Assembly: GCA_030704615.1 (NCBI GenBank)
Contig: CM060733.1
Span: 68,758,001-68,822,000, forward strand
Source of the DNA: Takakia lepidozioides
Taxonomy: Eukaryota > Streptophyta > Takakiopsida > Takakiales > Takakiaceae
Direction: 5' to 3'
Length of the DNA stretch: 64,000 nt
Positions 11,155 through 23,561 of the stretch are shown here, piece after piece. The notes below the pieces were generated by a model that saw only the letters and a program-made list of their open reading frames with translations, was not told the origin of the DNA and made no database searches. The number at the start of each line of letters is the position of its first letter. Position 1 is the first letter of the stretch. Made by a program: the position numbers and the translations under genes.

Positions 11155-11654
11155 NNNNNNNNNNNNNNNNNNNNNNNNNNNNNNNNNNNNNNNNNNNNNN
11201 NNNNNNNNNNNNNNNNNNNNNNNNNNNNNNNNNNNNNNNNNNNNNNNNNNNNNNNNNNNNNNNNNNNNNNNNNNNNNNNNNNNNNNNNNNNNNNNNNNNN
11301 NNNNNNNNNNNNNNNNNNNNNNNNNNNNNNNNNNNNNNNNNNNNNNNNNNNNNNNNNNNNNNNNNNNNNNNNNNNNNNNNNNNNNNNNNNNNNNNNNNNN
11401 NNNNNNNNNNNNNNNNNNNNNNNNNNNNNNNNNNNNNNNNNNNNNNNNNNNNNNNNNNNNNNNNNNNNNNNNNNNNNNNNNNNNNNNNNNNNNNNNNNNN
11501 NNNNNNNNNNNNNNNNNNNNNNNNNNNNNNNNNNNNNNNNNNNNNNNNNNNNNNNNNNNNNNNNNNNNNNNNNNNNNNNNNNNNNNNNNNNNNNNNNNNN
11601 NNNNNNNNNNNNNNNNNNNNNNNNNNNNNNNNNNNNNNNNNNNNNNNNNNNNNN
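11155..11654. other. Assembly gap (500 N)
   Basis: A run of exactly 500 N separates the 3' end of PM1 from the first gypsy element. The round size suggests a gap of unknown length. It hides the gag and protease part of that element and any junction with PM1. Confidence 1.
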
Positions 11655-11757
11655 CTTGGAGCTATGAGGATTTAAAAGGGATACCACCTGAAGTCTGTCA
11701 GCATAAGATTGAACTGGAACCAGGGTCAGTACCATCAAGCAGGCGAGGTACAGAATG

Positions 11758-12482
11758 AATCCCAACTACGCACAGAAGGTTGGAGAAGAGATTAAGAAGT
11801 TGGCTGAGGCTAAGTTTATATACCCAATAGAGTATACAACTTGGTTGTCACCCATTGTTATAGTCCCAAGAAGAATGGTAAACTAAGAGTTTGTGTGAAC
11901 TACAAGAAGCTGAATGCTTGTACGAAGAAAGATCATTTCCCTTTGCCATTCACAGAAGCAGTATTAGACACTGTGGCAGGCCATGAGATGTACTCATTCA
12001 TGGATGGCTTCGGTGGTTATAATCAAGTGCAAGTGGCAGAAGAAGACGAAAGAAAAACAGCTTTCATCACAGACTGGGGTGCTTATGCATACAAAGTCAT
12101 GCCCTTTGGACTTTGTAATGCACCAGCGACCTTTCAGAGAGTGATAAGTGAATCTTTTCATGAGTATCTGGATGATTTCATGCAGGTATTCTTGGATGAT
12201 TTCAGTGTGTACAGCTCTAAGAATGAGCACTTACATAAATTGGAGTTATGTCTGGCCAGATGCAGGATGAGAGGTCTGGGCCTGAATCTAGAGAAGTGTA
12301 CTTTCTGTGTGAACTCAGGGGTGCTTCTGGGACACATTGTGTGTAAGAAGGGACTTCTTGTGGATCCCAGGAAGACAGAGTCCATTAAAGCCTCTCCACC
12401 ACCAGTGAATGTTAAGAGTCTAAGGAGATTCCTTGGGAAACCAGTTATTACAGAAGATTTGTCAAAAGGTATGCACAAATAG
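11758..12482 (+). CDS. Reverse transcriptase fragment of gypsy 1
   Basis: The RT starts as NPNYAQKVGEEIKKLAEAKF in one frame (from 11764) and, after a shift near 11870, continues as KKNGKLRVCVNYKKLN, VMPFGLCNAPATFQRV and the catalytic FLDD box (about 12187-12203), ending with GHIVCKKG and SLRRFLG. FLDD is a common variant of YxDD in plant gypsy elements. The frame is lost again in the connection to RNase H. Confidence 0.88.
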
Positions 12483-12490
12483 CAGCACCA

Positions 12491-13182
12491 TTGAGCAAGC
12501 TTCTGAAGAAAGATGCAGTGTTTGCCTGGACAGCTGAATGTCAACAGGCGTTTGAGGAACTTACACTGTCAGTAACAACTACACCTGTGCTGATTAACCC
12601 TCACTGGCATATAGTATTTCATGTTCACTGCGATGCATCAGGAGAAGCGTTGGGAGTGGTGTTAGCCCAGAATGTTACAGGAAATATAGATCACCTGTGT
12701 ACTATGCTAGCAGGTTGATGAACAGTGCTGAAAGGAACTATAGCACAACGGAAAGAGAAGCATTGGCAATGATCTATGCAGTGAAGAAATTCAGGCATTA
12801 CCTGTTGGGCAAGAAGTTTATGTTCTATGTGGATCACCAGGCTCTGATATACCTGGTAAACAAACCTCTGATAAGCGGAAAAATAGCAAGATGGTTGATA
12901 ATCTTGCACGAGTTTGAGTTCGAGGTTGTTTACAAGCGTGGGAGTCTGCATCTTGTGGCGGATCACTTGTCACGGTTATCAACAGGAGAACCAGCCACAG
13001 GAATAGATGATCAATTACCAGATGCGAGTCTATTTGCAGTGGAGGTGCAGGGAAGTGCAGATGACTGGTTAGATTGGCAGTGGCCAATCAGATACTACCT
13101 TGCTCATGGTCAGTGCCACCTAGTTATGGTAAGGAGCAGAGGAAGAGAATCGCTATCAAAGCTTTACCTTATACTATGGTAG
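12491..13182 (+). CDS. RNase H fragment of gypsy 1
   Basis: From 12491 the frame gives FAWTAECQQAFEELT and FHVHCDASGEALGVVLAQ. After a slip near 12690 it resumes with YYASRLMNSAERNYSTTERE, HYLLGKKFMFYVDHQAL and LHLVADHLSRL, the standard gypsy RNase H signature with the D-E-D acids present. The end overlaps the start of the integrase frame, so another frameshift lies near 13080-13180. Confidence 0.85.
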
Positions 13183-14408
13183 GAAGCAGAATGTATAAGC
13201 TAGGACCTGATGGAATACTAAAACGATGCTTGTACCACCATGAAGTAAATAAAGTTTTGGAGGAAGTTCATAAAGGAGTGGCTGGAGGTCATTTTGGAGA
13301 AGAGACTACCAGTAGGAAGATACTACTCGCAGGTTACTGGTGGCCTACTTTGTTCAAAGATGTACACGAGTATTGTCAGAGTTGTGATGAATGTCAGAGG
13401 CTAGGACCTTTGCAGAGATCTGGAAGGATGGCCTTGCATCCTACAATGCCTACGGAACCATTTCAGAAATGGGGACTAGACTTTGTTGGACCAATTAACC
13501 CACCAGCCAAGAATACACGGAACAGGTACATAATTACAGCCACTGATTATACTACGAAGTGGGTGGAAGCTAAAGCTTTGAGGGACAACACAGCCAAGTC
13601 CACAGCAAGGTTCCTGTATGAGAACATACTTACACGATTTGGCTGTCCCTTAGAATTTATCAGTGATCGGGGAAGTCACTTCATGAATGAGATCATTGAG
13701 TTGTTGACTAAAGAGTTCATGATTGTGCATAGAAAGAGTACAACATATTACCCACATGGTAATGGGCAGGCAGAAGCTACCAACAAAATACTATGTACTA
13801 TCTTGGCTAAGATAGTCAATGCAAACAGAACGGATTGGGATACAAAGCTGCTGACAGCTTTGTGGTCATACAGGACTTCATATAAAGTCACCACTAAGTA
13901 TACACCATTCCAATTAGTTTATGGTATGGAAGCCTTACTTCTAGTGGAATTCCTGTTACCTACCATGAGAACGGAGTGGGGAAAGAGAATGGAATTGCAA
14001 GATTCCATTAAGGTCAGGAAACATGAATTATACCATGTGGAAGAAGTACGTGCTGATGCAGTTGATAATATGACCAGAATTCAGATGAAGAGAAAGGAAC
14101 AGTTTGATGAAGGCAAGTTAAAGACTTTTAAGACGGGGGATTTGGTTCTATGGTTGCAGAAGAAAGGAAAGATTAAAACTTCTAAGCTTAAATCACCATG
14201 GAAAGGACCTTATGTCATACAAAAGATGTATGATAACAACACCGCCATGTTACAAACCATTAACAAAGAAATACTGGGAAGAGTCAATGCCAATAAGTTA
14301 AAAGGATACAGTGGTATCCATGACAAACCCTTGCAGCATGATTTGCATGTTGAAATGCAAGAGCAGTCACGGGCTGCACCAGTGTTACCACAAGAGTCAG
14401 TTGTTTAA
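13074..14408 (+). CDS. Integrase of gypsy 1
   Basis: The protein has the zinc-binding HHCC part (EVHKGVAGGHFGEE, CQSCDECQRLG), then the DDE core with D in WGLDFVGPI (about 13476), D in FISDRGSHF (about 13662) and E in GNGQAEATNK (about 13767), and a C-terminal part ending in a GPY-type module (SPWKGPYVIQKM). It is the longest intact piece of this element, about 440 codons. No chromodomain follows. Confidence 0.9.
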   Translation: MAVANQILPCSWSVPPSYGKEQRKRIAIKALPYTMVGSRMYKLGPDGILKRCLYHHEVNKVLEEVHKGVAGGHFGEETTSRKILLAGYWWPTLFKDVHEYCQSCDECQRLGPLQRSGRMALHPTMPTEPFQKWGLDFVGPINPPAKNTRNRYIITATDYTTKWVEAKALRDNTAKSTARFLYENILTRFGCPLEFISDRGSHFMNEIIELLTKEFMIVHRKSTTYYPHGNGQAEATNKILCTILAKIVNANRTDWDTKLLTALWSYRTSYKVTTKYTPFQLVYGMEALLLVEFLLPTMRTEWGKRMELQDSIKVRKHELYHVEEVRADAVDNMTRIQMKRKEQFDEGKLKTFKTGDLVLWLQKKGKIKTSKLKSPWKGPYVIQKMYDNNTAMLQTINKEILGRVNANKLKGYSGIHDKPLQHDLHVEMQEQSRAAPVLPQESVV

Positions 14409-15872
14409 CTGGCATAGGCCATACATCAGATGTAATTGTGGATCTGGAGGTGCGCCGTCATCTTGCATGGGAAGTGTTGCTTGGTTTGACCACCTTGTGT
14501 GGTTCATGCTTAACAATCTGACGGTGTTCTTCCCCAATGATGCTTACCCATCCATACAGACAAAGTATTACAACTTCTTGGTATGGATGATGAAAGCTGC
14601 CAAGGTCAGCGGTCTTGGCACAGATAACCTTTCAAATGACACGGGAGATTATCATGGAGGCCGCATGCGAATTTGCTGCACACCCTAATGCTAAATTACT
14701 TAGCAAAATGGGTGTTCTCAGAAACCCTACCCTATGCCAAGCAATGGTATCGCCCTGGGTATGTAGAATTTAGGACCAGGTTGGTCTGGTCCCTGATTCT
14801 AGGGTTGATACCAGGGTCTCATACCCATACCGGACCAACACTGGTTTCAACCTCCTGGTTGAGGCCCCCAACTCGAAGCCCTCTCAGCAGTTGTATCTGC
14901 TGGGGTGTATGAATGACCGCGACAAGAACCTCAAGCAATTGAAGACAGCAACAAAGGGATAAGGACTTTCTTAAGGCTTGAAGTTCAGCTGTCTGTAACC
15001 TTGGAATCTGAGAGATCGCAAGCAGAGCCCCACTGAACTGTCATCATTCTTAAATCTGGTAATGCAGCCACAGTGAATGCATATCGCCCCTAGAATCTCA
15101 CACACAATGTTGTGGACCACAGCTCCCTCCGGCCCTAACAGTATCATAAGCCCTTATGATAAACATGGGACTCATAGGAAAATTACTTGAGCGTCTCTTT
15201 GGTTCACAAAATACATACATTATGTGCATATGGGCAAAGCTTGCCAATGATAACATTACCAAGGGAGGTTTGCTGTATAGTTGTGAAAAATTATGGCAGT
15301 GAAACCCTTCTTATTATGACTACTTAAGCACAAAACTGCCTTCCCACAACTGTGATTTGGCTGTAAAACCACTCTAATTTCACCCCCGCGAACAATCTGA
15401 ATAGAAGTCCCAAAAGAAAGAGAAGATCATGGCCAGAATCAATAATGTTCATCTTGGATCAAAACAATAAGTGATGAATGCCAGATTTTCACCAACTAAT
15501 ATTGAAAGATTGTTTGCCTACTCAGCAATTTGACCTTCATGGCTGTGGCCCCCAGGCGTGCATATCAAGCAGCCCTATCAGGAGGAAAAAAGCGACAGGG
15601 GATCTCCATTTCGACACTTCCACACCACAGAAACAATTCTTCTCTCTCCTCCAGAAGTACAGACAGCACAAATAATTCTTCTCTCCAGTAAAAAGCAGAG
15701 ATGCAGCAGCAACACTTGCCATTCACAGCTACTCTTGAGATTGATAAATAAGAATCTTTCGTTGGAACCTTTATCAACATTATCACTCCATGACCAGATG
15801 TCTTTCCACTTCAAAGACCTAGAATGACGAGAAGTATGGAGAGATCGGTGGGGAAGGGTGGGGTTGCAGGAT
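14409..15872. other. No gene recognised between gypsy 1 and the phospholipase D gene
   Basis: The first 500 bases keep some coding flavour (CNCGSGGAPSS, FAAHPNAKLLSKMGVLRN) and may be the tail of gypsy 1. From about 14,950 on I see no coding pattern, and no convincing LTR. The 3' untranslated part of the phospholipase D gene should fall just below 15873, but no canonical AATAAA is evident there. Confidence 0.6.
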
Positions 15873-18800
15873 TTAAGTTGTCAAGCCATCTGGCAGGTTG
15901 CCTTGACTGACACCCAAAATCTTTCCACCCACATCAGGAAACGTTTCGAACCCGGTCAGAGTCTCTATGGTGCCATCCCGGTTGACCTTCAAGGGGTATG
16001 GCATCAAATGGCCCCTCATGTCCGTTACTTCTTCTGCCACATATTGCTCCCAGTTTGCTTGCGCCATTTCATTGACTCTCTGTACACACTCCAAGCTAGA
16101 AGGGTCGTCAAAGGGAGACTCTAACACACCCAAGTGCTCTGCCCACAGTGATTTCCGGTAACCATAAACCTGCAAAAGATTGATACCTGTCTCTGTTAAA
16201 AGCACTGAAGCACATGGGTTAACCAACAAAATAAAATGAAGACAGACATCACCAGCTTTAGGTTCAAAAGCTTTGCATGAAAAATCATCTTTCTGATCCC
16301 TGCCTTGCAAGAGAGCATCTTGATATAAATCGACAAGGACACAGACACAAAGGCCTATATGGGAGTCCTTTGAAAGCCTCCCATTTTGTGATTGGAATTC
16401 GGAACTCTCATCTGCAACAGATGCACTCATACGCACTCTTGTCCCTCTGCACACTACCCAAACATTGAGGTTTTGCAAACTGATGTAAGTACTACCTGCC
16501 CAAGGGGATGGCCTCGATTGTGCGCCCACGTATGGTGAGGTTGGTAGGCCCCCATAGCGATCTCTGTATCCCGAGAACCATCCATGGACCGCTGATTGAT
16601 GTTCGCTGATCCCAAAATGACATACTCATCATCAACAATCATTCCCTTTGCATGCACATATATCATGAATCGCCTGTTCTTCTGCACTTGGCCCTGCCAT
16701 TTGCAATAGAAGATTAAAAATTTTGTGCATTCAAGGATTCTATGGGAGTGCCAAAAGGAAATAAAAGCCCCGTACATTGCTCCTCAGAATACTTTGTTCT
16801 GAGTGAGGCAGCCCATAATCTATGTTGCACTCTGATAATAAGTAGAAGCTTATCTATACATCACAAGAAGTGAGAAGACTATTTATTATGAGCTGAAAAT
16901 TATAATAGACATCTTCTGATTATGCACATATTCTGCTCAATTCCAAGGAATTCCAAGTGTCACAGGAGAAGCTTTGGTGCCATGAGAGACATTGTACGCA
17001 TCAGACCCTGCATGCCAAAGCCTTTGAGACAATGATCTGTAACCAGTTTACACAAAAAAAAATGGGAAGTGAGACCAGAGTAAGAGGCTTCAAACAGGTG
17101 CAAATTAAGAAAGCTTGACTCACATGCTTTGTGCTCTCATCAGGTGGTTTCAAAGGGTCTTCCTCCACTGGATGTTTAACCTCCCGGTTGCCTAGACAGT
17201 AAAAGTTCAAGTAGTCCCGTGGATGGCATTTGCCACTTAGACCAACATCATGCAATGTATCCGCAATCAAAGTATACATCATCCTCATTGTCTGTGACTG
17301 CATTGATCAGTTCCCACACCCTCAAGTCAGCTTTTATGACATCTTGGGGCACGAAGCAGTTCCTCGCAAACAAAGTTAATTCTGTGGGGCACCCTACAAT
17401 CGGAACTTTAGAGAGGGCACAACATACTGTGGTTTGTTGCAAGGGTACCTCAGCTTTTGGAAAAAACAAATAAAATAAAAATAGTAATGATCAAGCAACT
17501 TATGCACATCTCAATCTGACACGTAGAAGCAGGACCCTAGATTCTGGGCTGACTGCAAAGAATGTGATATGGGAAGCTAAGTGGCCTTAGAATATCAAAA
17601 GAGAGTACCTGAAAGTAGAGGATCTCCTGCATGGCACCACTGTCAGGAGCACCTTCAGGCCACATAGGCACAACAACATACACTACAAACCTTTGGCCCT
17701 CCCTAATTTTGCTGGAAATCTTCAAGGCGAGCTCCATGGGGATTAGGTGGTTTGCACCTGTTTAACACAACCCCACCCCCTCCCTCTGGTTAGGGGAGAG
17801 GAGATGATGTTGCTACTGCCAAAAGGATAATGAGCCATGTCAAGAAACAGGATAAGAGGGCTGGAAGACCTTTCCTTTGAGTGAGATAGAGGAAGAAAGA
17901 AAGCAACTTAGTACATCAATGGAACCCTCAAAGAGCTTCTGGGAGAAAGGAAAACAGAGAGCAAAATGGGCCCCACCAACTGAGGTACCACATCAAGAAG
18001 TTATTTGGTAAGTTTGATCTGGAGACTTGCCCCTAGAAAACTAGAAAATACAACAGCAAAGGAAGCCAGGAACTTTATAACATCCACAGGAAGCTCAGAG
18101 AGCTTATGGGACAAAGAAAAAGAGAGCATGTGACAGAAAAGTGGGGCAGAACAACATGACAACAAGATATGATAATAAGGAGTTAACTGTAGCTGCGGGA
18201 AGTCAGTGGGGAGAAAGGAAAAAAGAAATGGAAGGGAAGCTACAGCAAAGCTTTATAAAAGCTCAAAGAGCTTAGAGAGAATGTACTCATAAGACGTTGC
18301 CATAGCCTTGTGGCCATAGACCCCACACCCAGCTTGGGTGGAACAAGAGAAAACGCACACTACCTTTGTGAGGGGCTCACTCCAGTGGTGGGACTTACCT
18401 TCATATGAGCAATTTGTTCAGGCTTTCCAGATTTTCTCTAGAAAGCTCTTCACGCAATCATCAATCTGCTGTGTGTCATCTGCCCAGCAGTTAGAGCCCA
18501 ACTGGGCCAAGGCTTTAGGCTCAGCCTCAAGATTTGAGCTTAGAGAGGGAGAATGTACTCATAAGAATCTGTTTGCTGTAGCCTTGTGGCCGCGCCCAGT
18601 ATGGACTGAAACAGAGAGAGAGAGAGAGAATGTACTCATAAGACATTGTTTCCCGTAGCCTTGTGGCCATTAACCACCGCGCTCAGTTTGAGCGGAACAC
18701 AAAGGAGTGCATGTCAGCATGCTTCAAGGTCAGATGGTGGGGTCAGCTGCAACGAATGACTAATACCAGATATCCTGAGTTAATCGACTATATATCTTGG

Positions 18801-21800
18801 GAAGCAGGTTCGCCCTGTCAAACAGGCTTAGTCCTGGCAGAAGAGGGTGGAAGAGATTTTCAAGGATCTGTTTCTAAGTCCGCAAGTCTTGACCCTGCTG
18901 GATAAATCTGACTTCAAGGCTGTAGTGTCCAAAGCCATGTCTGTTGCCAGGAAATTGTCTGATGAAAATGAATTTAGGCAGAAAACTTGCCTGAACTTGT
19001 TTCCAGTCTGTGACATGGGTGAGGACATCATGGATGACCTCAAGGGTCTACCCACTCTTGGCACTGGACAGAAATTTAAACTGAGGGCAGGACCTTTGAA
19101 CAGCAAGCAGACGCAGAGAGGAAAGGGGGATTGCAAATGCCCGTTGTGTGGGCAACCTGAAGACAATATCCACTTTCTGAGTCATTGTCCTGGGTACTCT
19201 CACCAGAGAGACACCCTCTTCAAATCCATCAAGGGAATTGTTCCTGCACCTCTGTTTACCAACTTTGAAAATCTCGAGGCTGTCCTCCCTTCCTACACAT
19301 ACCTTGGTTTTGGGTTCTCCTCCAACTGTAATTGGGAAGCGCATACACAAAAAGTGGCAAGCGCAAGGTGTTGGGTCTCACCAAATTTTTCCACTGGAGA
19401 GAGATCAACTCTTAAGCTAAAAATACCACGCTTTGCCGTGTTATTAGGCCTACCTTGGAGTACGCATCTGCTGTGTGGGTTAATAACTCCAACCAGACTA
19501 AGTCTTGGAAACTACCTTTGTCAAAGGCTGACGCCAGTAGTATGACTTACCTTGGAACAGACAATTGATCCGAGCTTTCCAGATATCCTCTACAAATCCC
19601 TTTTACACAAGCATCAATCTGCTGTGTGTGATTTGCCCAATAACTAGGCTCCAAAAGGGCCTGGGCTTTTGGCTCAGCCTCGAGATTTTCAAAGTTGGTA
19701 AACAGAGGTACAGGAACAAATCCCTTGATGGATTTGAAGAGGGCATCTCTCTGGTGAGTGTACCCAGGACAATGAATCAGTCTTTGAAGTCAATGAAGTC
19801 TTTCTGATTCTCCACACTGTGTCGTAAGCCTTTTTGACTTCCAAGAAAAAGATAAAAGTGGGTTTCCCATCTTTTCCTTCCCTGGATAATCTGGCTTAGA
19901 ATCAAGATATGATCCACGCAGCCCCTGTTTCTCCAAAAGCCAGCTTGGCCTTCATGGCAACAACCTCTAGACTCCAGGTCAACCTCGAGACGAGGACTTA
20001 TAACTCTGCAAAATATCTTGCCAACTGCATTGAGAAGCGTGATGCCTTGATAGTTCCCCGGCTTTTCTCTGTCACCCCTTTTTGTGTAGATTGACAATGA
20101 CACCCTGTCGCCAGCGAAAGGGGATCATTTCAGTCCTCCAGATAAGATTGAAGAGAAGTACAAGGGCCTCTATCATGGGGTCGCCACCATGCTTGATAAG
20201 CTCATTCACTACGCCATTGGGACCACCAGCTTTATATCCATTGAAATGCTCAATTGCTTCCATAATCTCAGAAGAACTAATGGGAGTGTTGTCCCATTGA
20301 AATATACTCCAATTCATCAGGGCTGTCTTGAATCATAGAAACAGTCTTTTCCACTGATTGATATCCTTGTGGATCTGGTAGTACCGAGCCCACAATTCTT
20401 TGATGACTTTCATAATGCAGCACTTTTTATAGAGGACTCGTCTCTCAGCTATCTTGAGTTTGATCTCATTGGTCCACCAATTGACAGCTCTACCACAGAC
20501 AATCAGATTCCTCCCAATGATCTTGTCAGCCACAGGAAACTCTCCCAAGAATCCAGTGTCTTTCGACTTCAATTGCATTGCCAGAGCGAGACTGAAGATC
20601 TTGGAGCGAATGGACAAAGTGAGGGAGAGCCTCTTGCAAGGACTGGACATACTCAGCCATGACCTCTTCATTTTGGAAATTTTCTATGCGCCACTTCTGA
20701 ATCGAACGTTTCACAGATCTCTTGGTGTTGGGGAAACACCTTATCTCAGTCCAAACTAGAAAGTGGTCAGAGGTACCAATATTAGTTCTGTCAATCAATA
20801 CGTTGGCACACTGGGGAAACAAATTTTTGTCCACTATGATATAATCCACAATGGATCGTTCCCCAGTTTGGGCTTTCTCACGAGTCCACTGCACAAGGTT
20901 TCATTTTGACCTATTATTCAAGTTCAAAAGCTGAAGTTCTTCCAGACAGTTTATTAACCGTCTTCCATTAGAATTCAGCTCGTCCTCACCAAAAGGCCCA
21001 ATGGTATCATCCTGGTGAAGACCTTCACCCACCCTTGCATTGAAGTCACCCAATAAGACCACCTGGCCTTTGGCGAGGAACTTAGCACACTCTGGCTTTT
21101 TACGTCCTCAAAGGCTTTATCTGCCTCAGCACTAAGGGTCCCCTCCGTGGGCATGTAAACACAACCCACAAGAGGTCCTTCCTACTCACGCCGCCCTTCA
21201 ATTTCAGTTTCAGCCAGCTACTGTGCTCATACCACAAATCCTTGTTGATAATTTCACAATTGTCACACAAGAAATCTCGGACAAAGAAGCCAATACCTTT
21301 TTTACCACGCTTGGCAGAGGCCACCTTAAGGGCACACATCTTACCAAACCACCTATAACCATTGACATCTCCAACCAGTTTGTCCAAAGTTTCCCATGTC
21401 TCTTGCCCTGCACAGATATGAATACCATTTGCCTGAAGAACTTGTTCCAAATTGTTTCCTTTGGTTAGTCAGCCCCGAAAAGTTGAAAAGTGCCCAGCTG
21501 CAAGCCAGCCTTTTGCATATGGATTGTTTGCCATCTAGGTAGCCTATGATTGCCCTGGACAACCAACCGATCTGCAAAGGGGGGTCAATTACCCCATGTG
21601 TAGATTTTGATCGTCTTGTGTAAACTTTGAGCATTGGCAATTCATTCAGAGTACCATATCCTTCAGTCACACGACGCTCAGACTTAGCACACCTAGGGCT
21701 GTCGTGAATCATAGGAACAGTTTTTTCAACTGTGTCCTCCCATTCTTCAGAAGGCCCCTCACTGTTAGACCTAGAATATCTGCCAAGGATACTGTAGTGA

Positions 21801-23520
21801 GTTTCAAAGGTTTTGACAATTCAACCGTTGAAGTCACCACTGCACCCATAGTAGTCCTCAGCGCTTGAGTACAGACGTTGAAGGGCCAACCAGAATCTCT
21901 TGTCAGTACCACCATGGTGATTTGAGTTTATTTCACTGTATAACTTGTCCCAATAGAGGACTCGTCTCTCAGCTATCTTGAGTTTGATCTCATTGGTCCA
22001 CCAATTAACAGCTCTACCGCAGACAATTAGTTTCCTCCCAATGATCTTGTCAGCCACAGAGGAGACGGAACTCTCCCAAGAATCCACTGCTCTTTCGACT
22101 TCATTTCTTGCATAGCCAGAGCGAGACTGAGGATCTTGGAGCGAATGGACAAAGTGAGGGAGAGCCTCTTGCAAGGCCTGGACATACTCAGCCTTGACCT
22201 CTTCACTACGGAAATTAGCTATGCGCAACTTCTGAATCGAACGTTTCACAGATCTCTTGGTGTTGGGGAAACACCTTCTGATCTCAGTCCAAACCAGGAA
22301 GTGGTCAGAGGTACCAATATCAGTTATGTCAATCAACACATTGGCACTCTTGGGAAACAAATTTTTGTCCATTATGATATAATCCACAATGGATCGTTCC
22401 CCAGTTTGGGCTTTCTCACAAGTCCACTGCACTAGGTCTCCTTTTGACCTATTATTCAAGGTCAAAAGCTGAAGTTCATCCAGACAGTTTATTAACCATC
22501 TTCCATTAGAATCCAGCTCGTCCTCACCAAATGGCCCAATGGGGTCATCCTGATAAAGACCTTTACCCACCCGGGCATTGAAGTCACCCAGTAAGACCAC
22601 CTGACCTTTGGTGAGGAACTTACCAAAGTCCAGCTTTACGTCTTAGAAGGCTTTATCTGCGTCAGCACTAAGGGTCCCCTCTGTGGGCATGTAAATACAA
22701 CCCACAAACCGATCCTTCCTACTCACGCTGCCCTTCAATTTCAGTTTCAGGCAGATACTGTGCTCATACCGCAAACCCTTGTTGATAATTTCACAATTGT
22801 CACACAAGAAATCACGGACAAAGAAGCCAACCCATGTTTTTCCACGTTTGGCAGAGGCTGCCTTAAGAGCGCACATCTTACCGATCCACTTGTAACCATT
22901 GACATCTCCAACCAGTTTGTCTGAAGTTTCCCATGTCTCTTGCCGAGCACAGATATGAATATCAGTTGCCTGAAGAACTGGTCCCACTTTGAATTGTTTC
23001 CTTTGGTTAGTCAGCCCTGAGAAATTGAAACTGCCCAGCCGCAAGCCGCTGTTTGTTGTCTAGGCAGCCTATGGTTGCTCCTGGATGGCCAACCGTTCTG
23101 CAAAGGGGGGACAATTACCCCGTGTGTAAATTTTGCTCGTCTTGTGTAAACTTTAAGGATTGGTAAACCATTCAGAGTACCAAATCCTTCAATCACACGA
23201 CGCTCAGGCTCAGCACTCTTACGGTCAGTTTGTCTGTCTGACTGCTTGGAATCAACCTCACCCAGTGCATCAAACCGGTTAGAAACTTTCAAGTTGAAGT
23301 CCCTGCCCTTGGTTGTCTTCCTAGAGTGCCTCATTGAATCACCAATGTCTAAGACCGCTCTCCAGCCAGTCAAGGGACGAACTTCTTTGAGATTGAATTG
23401 ATGTGAGACTCTATTTGTAGCATTTTTGGGCCTTGCAACCTTGAAAGTACCTCTGTTATCAAGTCTCGAGATGGAACCATTAGCCATATAATCCAAGCCT
23501 AAGCATTTAGCATAAGTAAC

Positions 23521-23561
<41 letters not shown>

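Larger units (their letters stand above)
11655..14408 (+). mobile_element. Ty3/gypsy retrotransposon 1, pol remnant
   Basis: After the gap come reverse transcriptase, RNase H and integrase in the gypsy order (integrase last). Frameshifts near 11870, 12440-12490, 12690 and 13075-13180 break the pol frame into pieces. No LTR, primer-binding site or chromodomain could be seen; the 5' part is lost in the gap. The sequence is more AT-rich than the PM1 gene beside it, in keeping with an independent insertion. Confidence 0.88.
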
